From Bryoerythrophyllum caledonicum (lineage: Eukaryota; Streptophyta; Bryopsida; Pottiales; Pottiaceae): a DNA stretch of 64,000 bases. Where the stretch lies: contig OZ020518.1 in the NCBI GenBank assembly GCA_963971425.1, forward strand, positions 29,394,770 to 29,458,769, written 5' to 3'. Positions 22,801-32,941 of the stretch are shown here, one piece after another (positions within the stretch are counted from its first letter, which is position 1; every line of letters begins with the position of its first letter). A program made the position numbers and the translations under genes. Under the pieces are notes generated by a model, which did no database searches, had not been told where the DNA came from, and saw only the letters and a list, made by a program, of their open reading frames with translations.

Positions 22801-25800
22801 ATGTTCGTGTTATTGGTGATCTTATGCAATCACTTTTTTTAATTCTCGGTATGTTTTCAGCGCCACCATATTGGGCAAGGACATAGTGAGTTAATCCATT
22901 ATATATTTTCCCAAGTCTTCCTTTATCGTTTAAAGCATTTTGCAGTTGTTCGCCTATACATCGGAGGTATGCGTTTTTTAGGGAGAAAGCTTCAAGTCCA
23001 ATTAGGTTATGTGGGAGTTGGGTTATTGCATTTGACATACATTTTGGTAATCCACATATGGTTTTTTGTATGGCTATTATTTTTTTATCAAGTTTTTTGA
23101 TAGCTGGCATAGAGTATGGTACACCGTAGAAGCTATATGCCACACCTGGGCGTAGTACGGTATCAACCATTTTTATTTTTTGTTTCATGGTGGCTGGGCA
23201 TGTTGTTAGTTCTTTGCATTGTTTGATGAGCTTTGTGGTTGTAGTGTGGATTTGGATTTTCCATTTTAGTGAGGGAACAAGATTTGTACCTAGGTATATG
23301 TATGGTTCGTTTTGGTGTAGTATAGGGATTGGTTGGTTGCGGTAGTTGATGTTGGAGGTTTGCATTAGGGCTTTGAAAGTGGTAGGGTTCAATTTAGATT
23401 TGTTTGGGCATCCGGTAGCGGCACATTTTGGAACTCCCTCATCCATGCCAGCCCATTTACAATATCTATCAATTTTATGGAGTTGTATTTGGATTGATTT
23501 GATTTTGTTAGTTATGGTGGCTAGGTCATCTGCGTATGCGGCGGAGTTTATTGTGACTTGTGATTTGCCGAAAGTATATTCATTATTGCCTCTTTCTAGC
23601 CATCTAAGTAGTGGTTCTAAAAATATAATAAATAGGTATGGGCTAAGGGTGTCCCCTTGTATAGTTCCTCTTTGGATGGGTATAGGTTTTGTTTTCCGGA
23701 AGTGTTCGCCGATATAGCAAGTAGATGATTGGGAATAGATGTTTCCAACAAGTGTAGTTGCCTCTTTTGGGTAGCCAAGGTCTGACATTATTGCTAGAAG
23801 TCTGGCATGATCAATTGAGCCAAAGGCATTTTTGAAGTCCACGTATAGTATGTATATATCTTGGTTAGTAAATTTTGCGTCTTCTAATGCGGCTATTATA
23901 GTTTGTATTTGCCTTGCGGTACTTCTCTCCGCTCTAAATCCTTCTTGACTATCATGTAGGATTTTGAATTTTTCGCCGTATGAGGATAGTATGTGGGTGA
24001 GTGTACTGGTAAAAAGCTTATATATTGTGTTAGCTAGTGCAATTGGTCTATGATTGGGTAGCATGGATGGATCGCCTTTTTTGTATAGTAGAATTGTTGC
24101 ACTTGTTTTCCATGAATTTGGTATTTGTTTTTGTTTATAGCAGTGAGAAAAGAATAGGAATAGTAGTTTATGAAATTTTGGAGGCATGTTTTTGAGTATT
24201 GAGTTTGGTATGCGGTCTGGGCCTGGGGCTTTATTATTTCCAAGATTTTGGAGGCATGTGTCGTATGTGGCTCTGTTGAGGTATTTATGTAGTGGAATTT
24301 CTGGTTCGCCCCGTTTGTCAAGGGTATATCCGTCCAGGTCGTGCCAAGGGTATTGGCGTATTGCACATGTGCATTCTATTGTATGTTGTGGCTGGTAATT
24401 ACATGTTGGTACTGTTGGTCTATTGGTTTTTGTTTGTTGGTTGAATATTTCATTCGCAATGTCTTCGGGGCTAGTTAGAATATTATTATATTGATCTTTG
24501 ATACAATCCATTGGTGGGGATTCAAGGTTTTTAAAGACTTTTTTGTTAATTTTTTTGGGGCTGATTTCGTATAGTTGTCTGTATTTTGAGATGGTTTTTT
24601 TAATGTTTTCTTTTGTGTATTTTGTGATTATTTTCCAGGCTTGTATATTGGCATTTTTTGCAATTATCGCGATATCTTTTATCCATGTATCGTGGGGAAG
24701 GTCCGGAGGCGGCGGGGTAGGGATTTGGATGTGTTGTATAGTTTGTAGTTCGTTGTGTATGGGGTGGTTACGCCATTGGGGGTTGTTTTTTACAATTTTA
24801 ATGGTTTTACGTATGGTATGGTATGTGGTTAAGTGTTGTTTCCAAGTTTTAGAAAGTTTGCGGGGTAGATACCCGCCTTGTTGAGAGGTTCTATTTGTCA
24901 TTTGGGGTATTGGGTGTGCTCTACAAGTTTGTTCTAGTGTATCAGAGATTTTATTGATGAGTTTGTCTAGAGAGTGGCATGCTTCTTGCCATTGTGCTTG
25001 TGTTAATTGACTATTGATTTCAAGAGTGTTTATGAGGGAGTCTATTTGTACGGTGTTTTCTTCAAAGAATTTTGTGTTGAATTTTTCTATGTTGGTTTTT
25101 GGGATGGGGTTGAGTATGCGTATAGTGTCTTTGTTTGGGATTGTAGGAATTCTACTAATTAGTGTGTTATTTGGGATGTGCAGTTGTACAGGTGAGTGGT
25201 CCGAATTGAGAATAATATCTTTGTTTGTTGTGGAGGTGTATTGTGTGTTGTTGGTTGTATTTATATAGAAACCATCTATTAGACTCCAATCACTATAATT
25301 GTAGCCACCTTGTCTAGAGAATTGTGTATCGGTATTGATGTAAGTGAAGTTTAAGTTTTCTGTGAAGCGGCGCCATTGGTAATCAATGTTTTGAGGGGGG
25401 GTGTGATGGTTCCCATTTTGGCAGCCAATTAGTGCTATGTCTCTATTGAAGTCTCCACATAGTAGATATGTATGATTGGGATGATTATTAATATGGTTTC
25501 TAATAGTGTTTTGTATATCTAAGAGAAATCTAGTATCTTCGGGATGGGATGGCATATACATGTGAAAGATTAACCACGATTGTAGTGGGTCATTAGTGAT
25601 TTTAATTATTTGAATGTATGGTGATATGTGCATTGGGGTAGGGATTTTGTTGATGTTGCCGGGGAATGTATATTTTCTGTGTATTAATGTAAGGAGGCCA
25701 CCGCGGCCCGGTGTGTATGGTCTCCTTTGTTGCATGCATCTTGTAAGTGCATGTGTATTGTTAAAGATGAGTTTATAGTCTTGAAATATATTTTGTATAT

Positions 25801-26908
25801 ATTTTGTAGATTTTGTGGCGGTTAGTTTTGTTTCTTGTATAACTATAAGAGCCGGTGGTGTGTCTGTGTTTGCGACTAGAGTTTGTAAGCTAGGAAGGGC
25901 AGTGTTTAGTGAGGAAGCATTCCATGTGATTATGTATGTATTTTCTTGGTTTGGTCTAATGTTTTGATTTTGGTTTTGAGGAGGGATGTAGGGAAGAGGT
26001 GGGGGTGGGTGGGTGTATTCTGGTATAGGGTCTAGACATTTTAGTGATTCACTTATGAGGTTGTTAGGGAGGTAAGGGAATTTTAGTTTTATTATATCAT
26101 TTGAGGGTGGTATGTCTTGACTATGTAAGAAGTCGTATAGTCTTTTATGTATTGAGTTCTCATGGTTTATAATATTTTGGTTGTCTACTAGGAATTCAGT
26201 ATAGGGGTGTGGAGTGTAAATGTGTCGTTCTGGTGGGTTTTGTAAGGTTAGTAAGGTTTGTAGGAGTGTATTAGTCCATGTAATTGTGTTCCAATTTTGT
26301 GGATTTAGAAGTTGGTTACATTCATCTATGTTTGGATGAGTAGTGATTATTAGTGCATATAAGATGTGGGGTGGTGGATGCGTATTTTTTTGTTGTATGT
26401 ATTGGGCAATGTTTGGGTGGGAAGTGTTTTGTATGTGGTGTAATGTATGTGTGTTTTTTAGAAATGGTGCGAAGGGTTTTGCAATGTGTTCATATTCTGG
26501 TTGGAGTTTTATGGTATTAGGTATAAAGTAGATTTTGGCATTTTTTTTATGTGATGTAGGATGTCTTTTTAGTATATTGGGCATGGGTCCCGGGTTGGTT
26601 TCGATGTCTCTTCCTAGAAGTAGTAGAAGTTTGTGGTATATATGTTTAGTGGTGTATTTTAAAGGCTTTGTTGTGTTATTAATGACTTGTTGGTTTGGTG
26701 GATGCGTATTTTTTTGTTGGACATATTGGGCAATGTTTGGATGTGTAGTGTTATATGTGTGGTGAGATATGTGTGTATTTTTTAAGAGGGGTGCAAAGGA
26801 TTTTGCAATGTGTCCATATTCCGGTTGTAATTTTATGGTATTAGGTATGAAGTATATTTTGGCATTTTTCTTATGTGATGAGGGGTGTCTTTTTAGTATG
26901 TTAGGCAT
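19802..26908 (-). CDS. LINE ORF2 polyprotein: 2A, endonuclease, reverse transcriptase, RNase H, zinc-binding tail
   Basis: A 2,368-codon frame. Order: N-terminal segment (1-100); 2A motif DIETNPGP (101-108); a near copy of the N-terminal segment from 109; APE-type endonuclease (about 326-560: WNASSL, QETK, GDFNRD, SDHSP); reverse transcriptase (about 870-1150, AYADDLAT at about 1123); RNase H (about 1960-2090, YYTDGSF to ANIDGNEQADKL); and a Cys/His segment (about 2236, CPICP...WLH). It nicks target DNA and copies the LINE RNA into the genome. A slip in an A-tract near 19826 ends the frame early: the C-terminal 85-90 residues (ALGWNVEPL; GARATTFIPSMK) continue in another frame to 19557. RNase H and the APE endonuclease place it among APE-type LINEs; the clade is unresolved. 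Otherwise the frame is clean, so the copy is young. Confidence 0.9.
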   Translation of the reverse strand: MPNILKRHPSSHKKNAKIYFIPNTIKLQPEYGHIAKSFAPLLKNTHISHHTYNTTHPNIAQYVQQKNTHPPNQQVINNTTKPLKYTTKHIYHKLLLLLGRDIETNPGPMPNILKRHPTSHKKNAKIYFIPNTIKLQPEYEHIAKPFAPFLKNTHTLHHIQNTSHPNIAQYIQQKNTHPPPHILYALIITTHPNIDECNQLLNPQNWNTITWTNTLLQTLLTLQNPPERHIYTPHPYTEFLVDNQNIINHENSIHKRLYDFLHSQDIPPSNDIIKLKFPYLPNNLISESLKCLDPIPEYTHPPPPLPYIPPQNQNQNIRPNQENTYIITWNASSLNTALPSLQTLVANTDTPPALIVIQETKLTATKSTKYIQNIFQDYKLIFNNTHALTRCMQQRRPYTPGRGGLLTLIHRKYTFPGNINKIPTPMHISPYIQIIKITNDPLQSWLIFHMYMPSHPEDTRFLLDIQNTIRNHINNHPNHTYLLCGDFNRDIALIGCQNGNHHTPPQNIDYQWRRFTENLNFTYINTDTQFSRQGGYNYSDWSLIDGFYINTTNNTQYTSTTNKDIILNSDHSPVQLHIPNNTLISRIPTIPNKDTIRILNPIPKTNIEKFNTKFFEENTVQIDSLINTLEINSQLTQAQWQEACHSLDKLINKISDTLEQTCRAHPIPQMTNRTSQQGGYLPRKLSKTWKQHLTTYHTIRKTIKIVKNNPQWRNHPIHNELQTIQHIQIPTPPPPDLPHDTWIKDIAIIAKNANIQAWKIITKYTKENIKKTISKYRQLYEISPKKINKKVFKNLESPPMDCIKDQYNNILTSPEDIANEIFNQQTKTNRPTVPTCNYQPQHTIECTCAIRQYPWHDLDGYTLDKRGEPEIPLHKYLNRATYDTCLQNLGNNKAPGPDRIPNSILKNMPPKFHKLLFLFFSHCYKQKQIPNSWKTSATILLYKKGDPSMLPNHRPIALANTIYKLFTSTLTHILSSYGEKFKILHDSQEGFRAERSTARQIQTIIAALEDAKFTNQDIYILYVDFKNAFGSIDHARLLAIMSDLGYPKEATTLVGNIYSQSSTCYIGEHFRKTKPIPIQRGTIQGDTLSPYLFIIFLEPLLRWLERGNNEYTFGKSQVTINSAAYADDLATITNKIKSIQIQLHKIDRYCKWAGMDEGVPKCAATGCPNKSKLNPTTFKALMQTSNINYRNQPIPILHQNEPYIYLGTNLVPSLKWKIQIHTTTTKLIKQCKELTTCPATMKQKIKMVDTVLRPGVAYSFYGVPYSMPAIKKLDKKIIAIQKTICGLPKCMSNAITQLPHNLIGLEAFSLKNAYLRCIGEQLQNALNDKGRLGKIYNGLTHYVLAQYGGAENIPRIKKSDCIRSPITRTFFLLKHIAKAHLKSTLPNFLTNPTTLEILWRQETLNHNTLNAQLSQKLLQKLLSKNIFELNQITLPNGTHIMNNEDFKTYHFTPSKLIKSALSVAKQLFCHITCPTTCHTTCNIHPYSHTLKDPFITLNNNIIPRNIPTPTNPSNPPHTYHPRPPTYIPKNPTTYPINNIINHKHIQHTDTNNIQNTYTKYLCQWQHNDNTYNKWLPQRDLFPRHDTNTSTHNTEKLKQYYQKIQNKIYSDIILAHHPQEQSSNSRSVTPPIIIPLLNIYTTECNPKNDILTSSNTIQIDNNQAHLYEENGRHLHTIPITRLQWLWNQYHTKLQSPTNIEPTTQPFETELIWLYQRYKYRIPKIDPLKNAQYTIPTPILDSLISSFNIEHSYFSSPITCPTKLNKFYSPYKRDKIFGSLGKAFEHKWIGNGIAHPHNEKDIEQAIHWARLAAKHDPNNTKTIIVTPNNNWYQNNNQHSNPFPDSHIIALFEADTIPYEEPNIRPKLKKPRIEPSTLQILCVHHQNQNLGSLEQLAELTSITDNLDIQRPYTKPAPPTPIQTPVNKSKKWSKLNYDNNTLNYSVIPPPLPDYPTHTTPKFNPAYSYYTDGSFKPPEQISPGSWRREKAGYGIYNSTKEIKLAKRLHGLQNILRAELMAIHKTLQIITTKYKNEPAHIFTDCINALYLLNTQITHPTLHNSHPDQTILISMVQMLQKRTQITTLHKVRAHANIDGNEQADKLAKEGREKTHKNAKDPHEHAHATPYYFQKEDWPSKEDTPDKGPIRFLGKYLKKQDLYNNLDTISENIPNIEKWTNNNDIDNELSTNFWKNPIISDSQITCLIKFRTGQYMGNARKQLFFGIERFPSITCPICPSTDPDTWLHVLLKCQNHHIHSLIVKRHNKAVWEVRKLITSYNKSRCFILMNAGTFNSNPQENTVPSWLLPCSCMTQRCHCNARLKPDILCVKGLPYNDPPPENINQDYTIQFIEFTYCNDRFSPETLQKKKINTNPS
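26585..26608 (-). other. 2A-like ribosome-skipping motif, copy 2 (DIETNPGP) within ORF2
   Basis: Residues 101-108 of ORF2, preceded by KLLLLLGR and followed by MPNILKRHP, the same start as the frame itself. The unit of 108 codons (324 bp) including a 2A is tandemly duplicated. Skipping here would release a peptide of about 108 residues and restart translation at the proline that precedes MPNIL. Confidence 0.85.
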
Positions 26909-26938
26909 CGGGCCTGGGTTAGTCTCAATGTCTCCTCC
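26909..26938 (-). other. 2A-like ribosome-skipping motif, copy 1 (GGDIETNPGP)
   Basis: The codons just before the ORF2 ATG spell ILGGDIETNPGP in frame with ORF2, preceded by hydrophobic residues as in known 2A sequences (consensus DxExNPGP). The open stretch upstream reaches a TAA after about 30 codons, so in this copy the motif is cut off from the upstream frame by a frameshift. Confidence 0.8.
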
Positions 26939-26981
26939 TAGAATTAGTAGGATTTTTTTGTGTTTTGTTTGGTGTTCTGTT

Positions 26982-27746
26982 TTAGAGTTTTTGTTTTTCG
27001 TGTATCTTTATGGAGTGGTTTTTTGTTGTTTTTTTTTTATTGTAGTTGTGTTTGGTCTGTGGTAAGAGGGGGTTTTTGTTTGGGTGTGTTGTTGTTTTTT
27101 CTTTTGTTGTACTGCTGGTGGTTTTTTCACATATGGTTGCTAGTTGTTTTGTGTTTAGGATGGGTTTGCGTGTATTAGTTTGTGTATGTCTAGTTCTATG
27201 TTTTTGTTTAGTTCTAGTTTGGGGACCGGCGCTCTTCTTTTTCTTTGTGTGTGTATTGGTGTTTATGTGTGAGTGTTTGTGTGATTTATTTTGTATTTTA
27301 TTGTATGTTTGTTTGTTGTTTGTTTTCTTATTTGTTTGTGTACGTTTGTGTATGTTTTCTGGTGTATTTGAATGTATTTTGTTAATGTGTACATGTGTAT
27401 ATGTATGTGTGTGTGTATGGATTTTAGTGTTTGGTATTTGGTTTTTGGTATAATAGTTAGAGTAGTATTTGGTATAGTATTTGTATTTTATATAGAGGAA
27501 GCGTCTTTTAATACATGTTTCGTATTTGGTATAATGGTTGGGTACTTTGTGAATGTATTTATGTTGTAAGGTATATTTGGTATAGGCCGTATTATGTGTG
27601 TTTGTAAGGTGTGTGAGGTCTAATTTTTGTATAATATTAGTGAGAGGGAAGTATTTATTTACGGTCTTTTTGTAGTGTAGTGTTTTAGTTTGTTGTTTTC
27701 TTTGATTTTTTGGTTTATATATATTTTTTGGATGAATTGTTTTCAT
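26982..27746 (-). CDS. Low-complexity frame upstream of 2A/ORF2
   Basis: A 254-codon frame very rich in Lys, Thr, Asn and His (HTHTHTYTHVH; KKKKSAGPQ), encoded by G/T-rich plus-strand DNA. In LINE-A the homologous region (34983 downward) is in frame with the 2A and ORF2, so this is probably the N-terminal leader of ORF2, displaced by a frameshift near 26990. Its composition suggests RNA binding, but no domain is recognised. Confidence 0.5.
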   Translation of the reverse strand: MKTIHPKNIYKPKNQRKQQTKTLHYKKTVNKYFPLTNIIQKLDLTHLTNTHNTAYTKYTLQHKYIHKVPNHYTKYETCIKRRFLYIKYKYYTKYYSNYYTKNQIPNTKIHTHTHTYTHVHINKIHSNTPENIHKRTQTNKKTNNKQTYNKIQNKSHKHSHINTNTHTKKKKSAGPQTRTKQKHRTRHTQTNTRKPILNTKQLATICEKTTSSTTKEKTTTHPNKNPLLPQTKHNYNKKKTTKNHSIKIHEKQKL

Positions 27747-28378
27747 GTTTTTGTTGTTTTTTATTATTATTGTGTTTTTCTTTATGGTTGTATGTGTTTT
27801 GTTGTTTATGGTATTTGTGATTTTTTTGTTTGTGTTTGTGATTTTTTTGTTTGTGTTTGTGATGTGTGTAATGGTAGTTGAAGTGATTTTGTTTGTTTGA
27901 TTGTTTTGTTCTGGTTTATTGTTTTGTATGTTGCTTTTGTTACTTGGTTTGGTATTTGTTTGTGTATCTTGGTTTGTGTTAGTCTTAATGTGTAGATATT
28001 GGTTTATGTTTTTGCATCTTTTTATGTATTTGGTGGATGTTATGTTTATATTTATGTGTGTATGTGTATTGTAGGTAGTATTTTCATTTGTGTACGTATA
28101 TGTTTTTGTATGTATGTTTTTTGTATTTGTATGTTTTTTGGTATTTGTATTAGTATATGTATTTAAGTATGTATATATGTATTCTCCTTTGTATAGTATG
28201 ATGTATTTGTATTGAGTATGAAGTCTAATACAGTATTTATACGCCCCATATACGGGTGTATGAATGTAAACTAATACATATAATGTATGAGTATAGTATC
28301 CGTAGTCTATACTAGACTTTAATGTATGTATTTGGTATAGCGTGTAGTCAATGATAGTTACCTTGTATTCTTTGAAGT
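27747..28378 (-). other. LINE-B spacer between ORF1 and the ORF2 leader
   Basis: G/T-rich, low-complexity DNA with TGTATTTGTATG-like runs and two copies of a 21-bp unit (GTGATTTTTTTGTTTGTG...) at 27815-27865. No gene seen. Confidence 0.5.
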
Positions 28379-28903
28379 CTACAAGTTTGGCGGCTTGTCT
28401 TCAATCATGGGTGTAGCCATACTTCCCGTGATGGCTTGCATCGATGCAAGCGCGGTGCTCATTGCTTGTTGGATGCTCAACATTTGAGCCTTCAATTCTT
28501 CATGTTTTTGGTCGGCATACTCTCGTGTCTCCTTCCTCATCTTCTTGTTGCTTTCTTCCATCACCGACTCCACGATCTCCAACACATCTTGCTTGGAGAT
28601 ATTGGGTGAGGGTTCTTGTATTTTGAAGGTCTCCACCGTGTTAACCATGGCGGCGTTGACATCATCAAACCCGAAGGTCTTCACTTGTGCTTCGGAGGGG
28701 GGTTCCGTTCCTTCTAGACTCCTTCGGTGTGGTGCAAACTCTACAAGGTATCCTCCCATGGTGAAGGTTTTGTTTACAAATTGTTTGTAAACTATTGGGT
28801 TAGTACAATGTACAAAGTCAAGGAAGCCACATTTGAGTTGTAACATGATGCTTTTGTGTATTTTTCTTAGAAGGTGTAAGCATTGATGTATATGAACATA
28901 CAC
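28379..28903 (-). pseudogene. LINE-B ORF1, C-terminal part
   Basis: Encodes about 170 residues: PIVYKQFVNKTFTMGGYLVEF, then PHRRSLEGTEPPSE, then a predicted coiled coil (LEIVESVMEESNKKMRKE). The same segments recur in LINE-A at 36214-35754 (FLHKTFTIG; PHRRSLE), in the same position relative to ORF2, which identifies this as LINE ORF1 and not a host gene. The listed start is a GTG, not a true start: the N-terminal two thirds are missing. LINE ORF1 proteins typically bind RNA as multimers; the coiled coil fits that. Confidence 0.7.
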
Positions 28904-28960
28904 CGTATTGACGATTGTATATTGTTTGTGATTATGATCGGGTTTCTTGTATGTGACAAA

Positions 28961-31900
28961 ATGGCACCACCACTTCCAATCAAAAGGCGCTGGGAGGAGT
29001 ATGGTTGGTGGATTGTAGTAGACACGGCGTCAAAGCCAGTATGGTGGCTCACGGAACATCCATTTCAAATAGGGATGCGCACATCAGCATTGGGGAAGCC
29101 CTTCGCTGAACTTCGAGCAATTAATCTTTGACCAGACGATATGGTCTATGCAGTTTGCGAACCGGGGGTTGGCCAAACGGCATCAAAGACTTCTCTTTCA
29201 AAGAAGTTGCTTCTAGCACCTGCTCCTACAGATCTCCTTCAAAATTCAAGGCGGGTGAATAACATAACCTCCTTACAGACGTTTTGGCTCAGCACGGATC
29301 TTGCGGTGCGCACTGCTAGGCATGAGCATGTGTTGGCATGTTTGGCGTTATCTGAAGAGGATGAGGCACGCACTAGAAGATTTATGAGTGCTCATACCAT
29401 GTATGAGGCATTACGGTGGACAGAGCCAGAGCGTGCAAGTCTACCAGCGGATCCAGAGGAGACCGAGCCCATTTATCGCGCGTTAGCAAAGCCGACACAG
29501 TTGGATTGGCGGCCGTCCACTGAACTGCCACCATCACGTGTTCGTGCACCAACAAGTGGTCGTCCATCTAAGCGGCCATGACGTGAAGAGGGCAACATAG
29601 CTCCAGATTTTGATGGACGGCCCTCGCGTGGCCGTTCACAGACATCACGTGGCCGCTCAGAGACATCACATGGTAGGGCCTCGACATTGCGTGCCAGGGC
29701 ATCGACGTCGCGGGGCATGACATCGCCATCGCGTGGCAGGGGCCGTGAATCGATAGCTGGACAAGCCGAACTCATCGTAGATCCTCAACATCTACAACAG
29801 GTGTCTCTGTGAGTTTGTCGGCCATGGATGACGACTTGCACAACTTTTCTGATCAGTCATTGGGAGATTCGGAGGAGGAGGCAGAGATTCCAGCAACCGT
29901 TCCAACTTCTAGGCATTTGAAAGCGCCAGTACCTACAAAGGAGAAAGTTGCGAGAGGTTCCATATGGGGCGACATTGTGTTCAAGGCACATATTGACCGC
30001 ATTGTCGAAGTGGTGAATCCGAAGACAAACCATCGGATACTGTCACAGAAGAGGAAATCAGAAGTGTATCACTTCTTACGAGATCCCCAGAACAAGACCG
30101 GAGTGAGTAAATTGGTACTTCGTCCAATCCGGTACCTCGTGGATATCACTACCGACACTGGCATGGTTGAGCGTGAGGGAGTCGATTTCCCGGTTACTGG
30201 AGCAGCACGAGAGTTTGAACGGATGTTCTTAAGCCATGCGGGTGCTTCTATACACGGTACTGCGGGCTCTCAACTATCTTGGCTTCAAGAGCGTATCATT
30301 TGGGAGCCTGTGGACGGGCAACACGTTGTGGCTGCTTGCAAGTATGCGAAGGAGTAGTGCATGAGCGGCAACATCCCTCTGTCTGAGTATCAGAAGACGT
30401 TTGAGGAGCGCGAGGCTACCTTTGTTGTGTACGATGATCGACGACTTTACATTAACAAGTCAGTACAGGTCAATAATGCGGAGTGGCAAAGAAAACAACT
30501 TTCCACCATGAATGAGGATTTGGTGAAGCTCCGACAGATATGGGATCTGTATGGTAGGCCTGATAGCTCGGTCCGGGCGGACGATGAACGCAGGGCTATC
30601 GCACTGGTGAGCGCAGCAAGTGCCGTGCGGAAACTGCCTCACAGAGATGACAACAAGATTACAATGTCCACACTGGCAAAGATCATGGAGGACCTAATCA
30701 ATCATGCTTGGAATCCCAGCAATGAGTGCTTTGAAGCTGCCTTTCAAGTCAACAACGACTACAAAAACGGCGTCCTGTTTTACAACAAGGATGAAGAGAA
30801 GAGGTAGAAGGCTTTGGCATTGAAGAAGAACTTGGATCCGAATGCGGATGTTCGACCGAGGCGGAAGCGGATGACCGGGCATTGGTTGAGGCCGCTTGGG
30901 AGACTTCCAGATTCATACTATCTGGAGGTTGCAAAGGCTTGTACAGCTTAGCCAGTAGGCGAGGATGGACGTAGACCTCGTCAAGCACTTTACTTCAACG
31001 GCGTTAAAGACCAAAATCCAAGGACTCGTACCCTTGCCGGTGTATGTGAGCGCATTATGAGACGAGAAGCGGTGATAAATACCATTCGTTGGTTGATGGT
31101 AGAGAACAAGGAATCTTCACCGAATTCCATGGAAGAGTTCTTTTGTATATCTATACGGAAGTATTTGCCAGGAGGCAAGGAACAACTTGACAAATTTGCT
31201 GAGCTGTTGGATAGCAAAACAAGAACCAAATGGGGTGCTCCACAGCGAGAGAAGGTGTCGAAGCTCAAAGACATAAGCGACCTCGTCCCTCCTTTCATCA
31301 AGGTACATTATCAGGTTGTTGCAGCAAAGGGGCAAGGCCAGAATGCACCATCCGTATATGAGGGAGTTGCAAACACTACCAATTGGGAGTGGCAGTTGCA
31401 TGTTCAGAGGCCAGGCGAGAATGACACACAGGATCCGCTTCTGATTCGGTGTAGAAGAGGACTATTTCGTTCAGAGTATGCGGAGTTGACACGGCCATAC
31501 CTGTGGATTATTGATTGTCGCCGTGGTGGTGGAAGGCATGGCAATGGTCATTGGGAAGATGAACAATTCACTAGAATCTTTGCACAACTGGCGTTATGGA
31601 TGACGACCACTGAACGATGGAACGTCATTTTCCTATTACCATCGGCCGTGTTTGCCACCGAAGAGTTGATTACGAAGTTGAAGCTCCCGGAGGGTTGCTC
31701 TCATCGGCGTGATGTTGGGCGTTTGGTGAGACCTCGGTTGATCATCCTCTGAACTTTATAGAGGGAGGGCGCTTACAACAAGCAGTTGAACCAGTAGGCG
31801 ATATCATTATTTGTCTCCAACATCCAGCTGGATTGTCTGTTGAGGCGAACTTTATTACTGGCCGCTGTCCACTTCCTCTTTTATTTGATGATAACCGTGG

Positions 31901-32941
31901 TGAAGCATGAGAGCCTTCTGCTGTTGATGCTCTTGAGAGATCTCCATCTGAGTTATCAAGACTGGTGGGTTCGTACTTGCCTCGGGGTTGGGGTTTGGTG
32001 GTATGTAACATGTCAATAGCGATTCCGACTATACTACACTCGGATTTCCAGGGATCTGAGATCATTGTCATTGACGAGTACAGCGAGAGGATTTCGTTCT
32101 TGTACGGTGAGTTGTCCAATAACCTCCAAGGGCATTTGTTGATGTCTAACAACATCGATGGAACGGACAATGCTCCCACTAGTGTGGATGCTACCGAAGA
32201 TGCGATTCCTTTACGAACGGAAGGTGACGATGATGTGGATTTCTACACCCATTTGAACGAAAGATTGCCACGTGAATATGGGACGGACGAATCCACGCCT
32301 GACAGTCGCTCGCCCGACTTGCAGCGAAGTAGTGAAGCAGAAGAAGGGGAAGACGAGGAGGACGATGAAGAGGAAGACGAAGGTGAAGATGAGGGAGCAC
32401 CTAGGAGAGACGTGGTTCTAACAACGCCGCCGCCGCATGTGGGAGTTTGTGTACATGAGACACCTGTTGGAATGGGGGATGATACCAGGGTATTGGATGT
32501 TCCTTCAGAGGCACCAACAGATGGGATGAACATATCCATTTCTCAGCTGTCAGAATCAGAGCAGTGTGCCACTGATTCTCTCATATTTTTTTCGGAGTTG
32601 AGTAGGGGTAGACAGTCTTTGGGGCCTGCTCCATCAGAGCTTGGATCTGCGACACATGGGAGCGCTGAAGGTATTGGAGGTGGCACTGGACCAATATTGC
32701 CATCTATTTCAAGACAGAGTAACATCTATTTCGGGAGACCTTCATTGCACCAATGACATTTAGGGATGGCTTCTATTATGATGCAGATGGCGTAAGGCAC
32801 ACGCGGCACGGCGACCCTGGCAGCTACAGATATGAACAGTCTACATCAGTCGGTCTTGGAGATAGTCCGGTGCAAGAAGAGGAGTTGGCTGAAATGGTAA
32901 ATACTGCCATGGAACACGCTACGGGAGTAATATCGCCATAG
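28961..32941 (+). pseudogene. ParB/sulfiredoxin-like (DGQH motif) protein gene of the giant element, inactivated
   Basis: An ATG at 28961 opens a frame running to about 32941 with in-frame TGA (29129, 29579), TAG (30355, 30805, 30948) and TGA (about 31910), plus frame changes near 29800 and 31735. N-terminal part: WWIVVDTASKPVWWL and a TSRGRS-type repeat (29620-29730). Middle: WEPVDGQHVVAACKYAKE (about 30300-30354), like the DGQHR box of ParB/sulfiredoxin-fold proteins. Then YLWIIDCRRGGGRHGNGHWE (about 31498) in an unrecognised domain, and an acidic tail (DEEDDEEEDEGEDEG, about 32355). The frame stays coherent across each stop, so it was one long protein of about 1,300 residues. Its place inside the right terminal repeat suggests a role in the life cycle of the element. 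Fold call tentative; function unknown. Confidence 0.55.

Larger units (their letters stand above)
19320..28930 (-). mobile_element. LINE-B, near-complete non-LTR retrotransposon, 5'-truncated
   Basis: Reading the minus strand: the C-terminal part of ORF1 (28903-28379), a spacer, a low-complexity frame (27746-26982), 2A motifs, ORF2 with endonuclease, RT and RNase H (26908-19802) and a 3' region ending near a CGCCGG...CCGGCG hairpin at 19321-19345. Comparison with LINE-A shows most of ORF1 is missing, so it is 5'-truncated between about 28890 and 28960, just upstream of the ParB-like gene. The transcribed strand is markedly A/C-rich. Target duplications could not be identified confidently. Confidence 0.85.

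Noticed and set aside
29809..31752. Recoded stop codons (TAG read as an amino acid)
   Set aside because: The neighbouring genes use the standard code, TGA stops and frameshifts are mixed in, and C-to-T decay explains the stops more simply.
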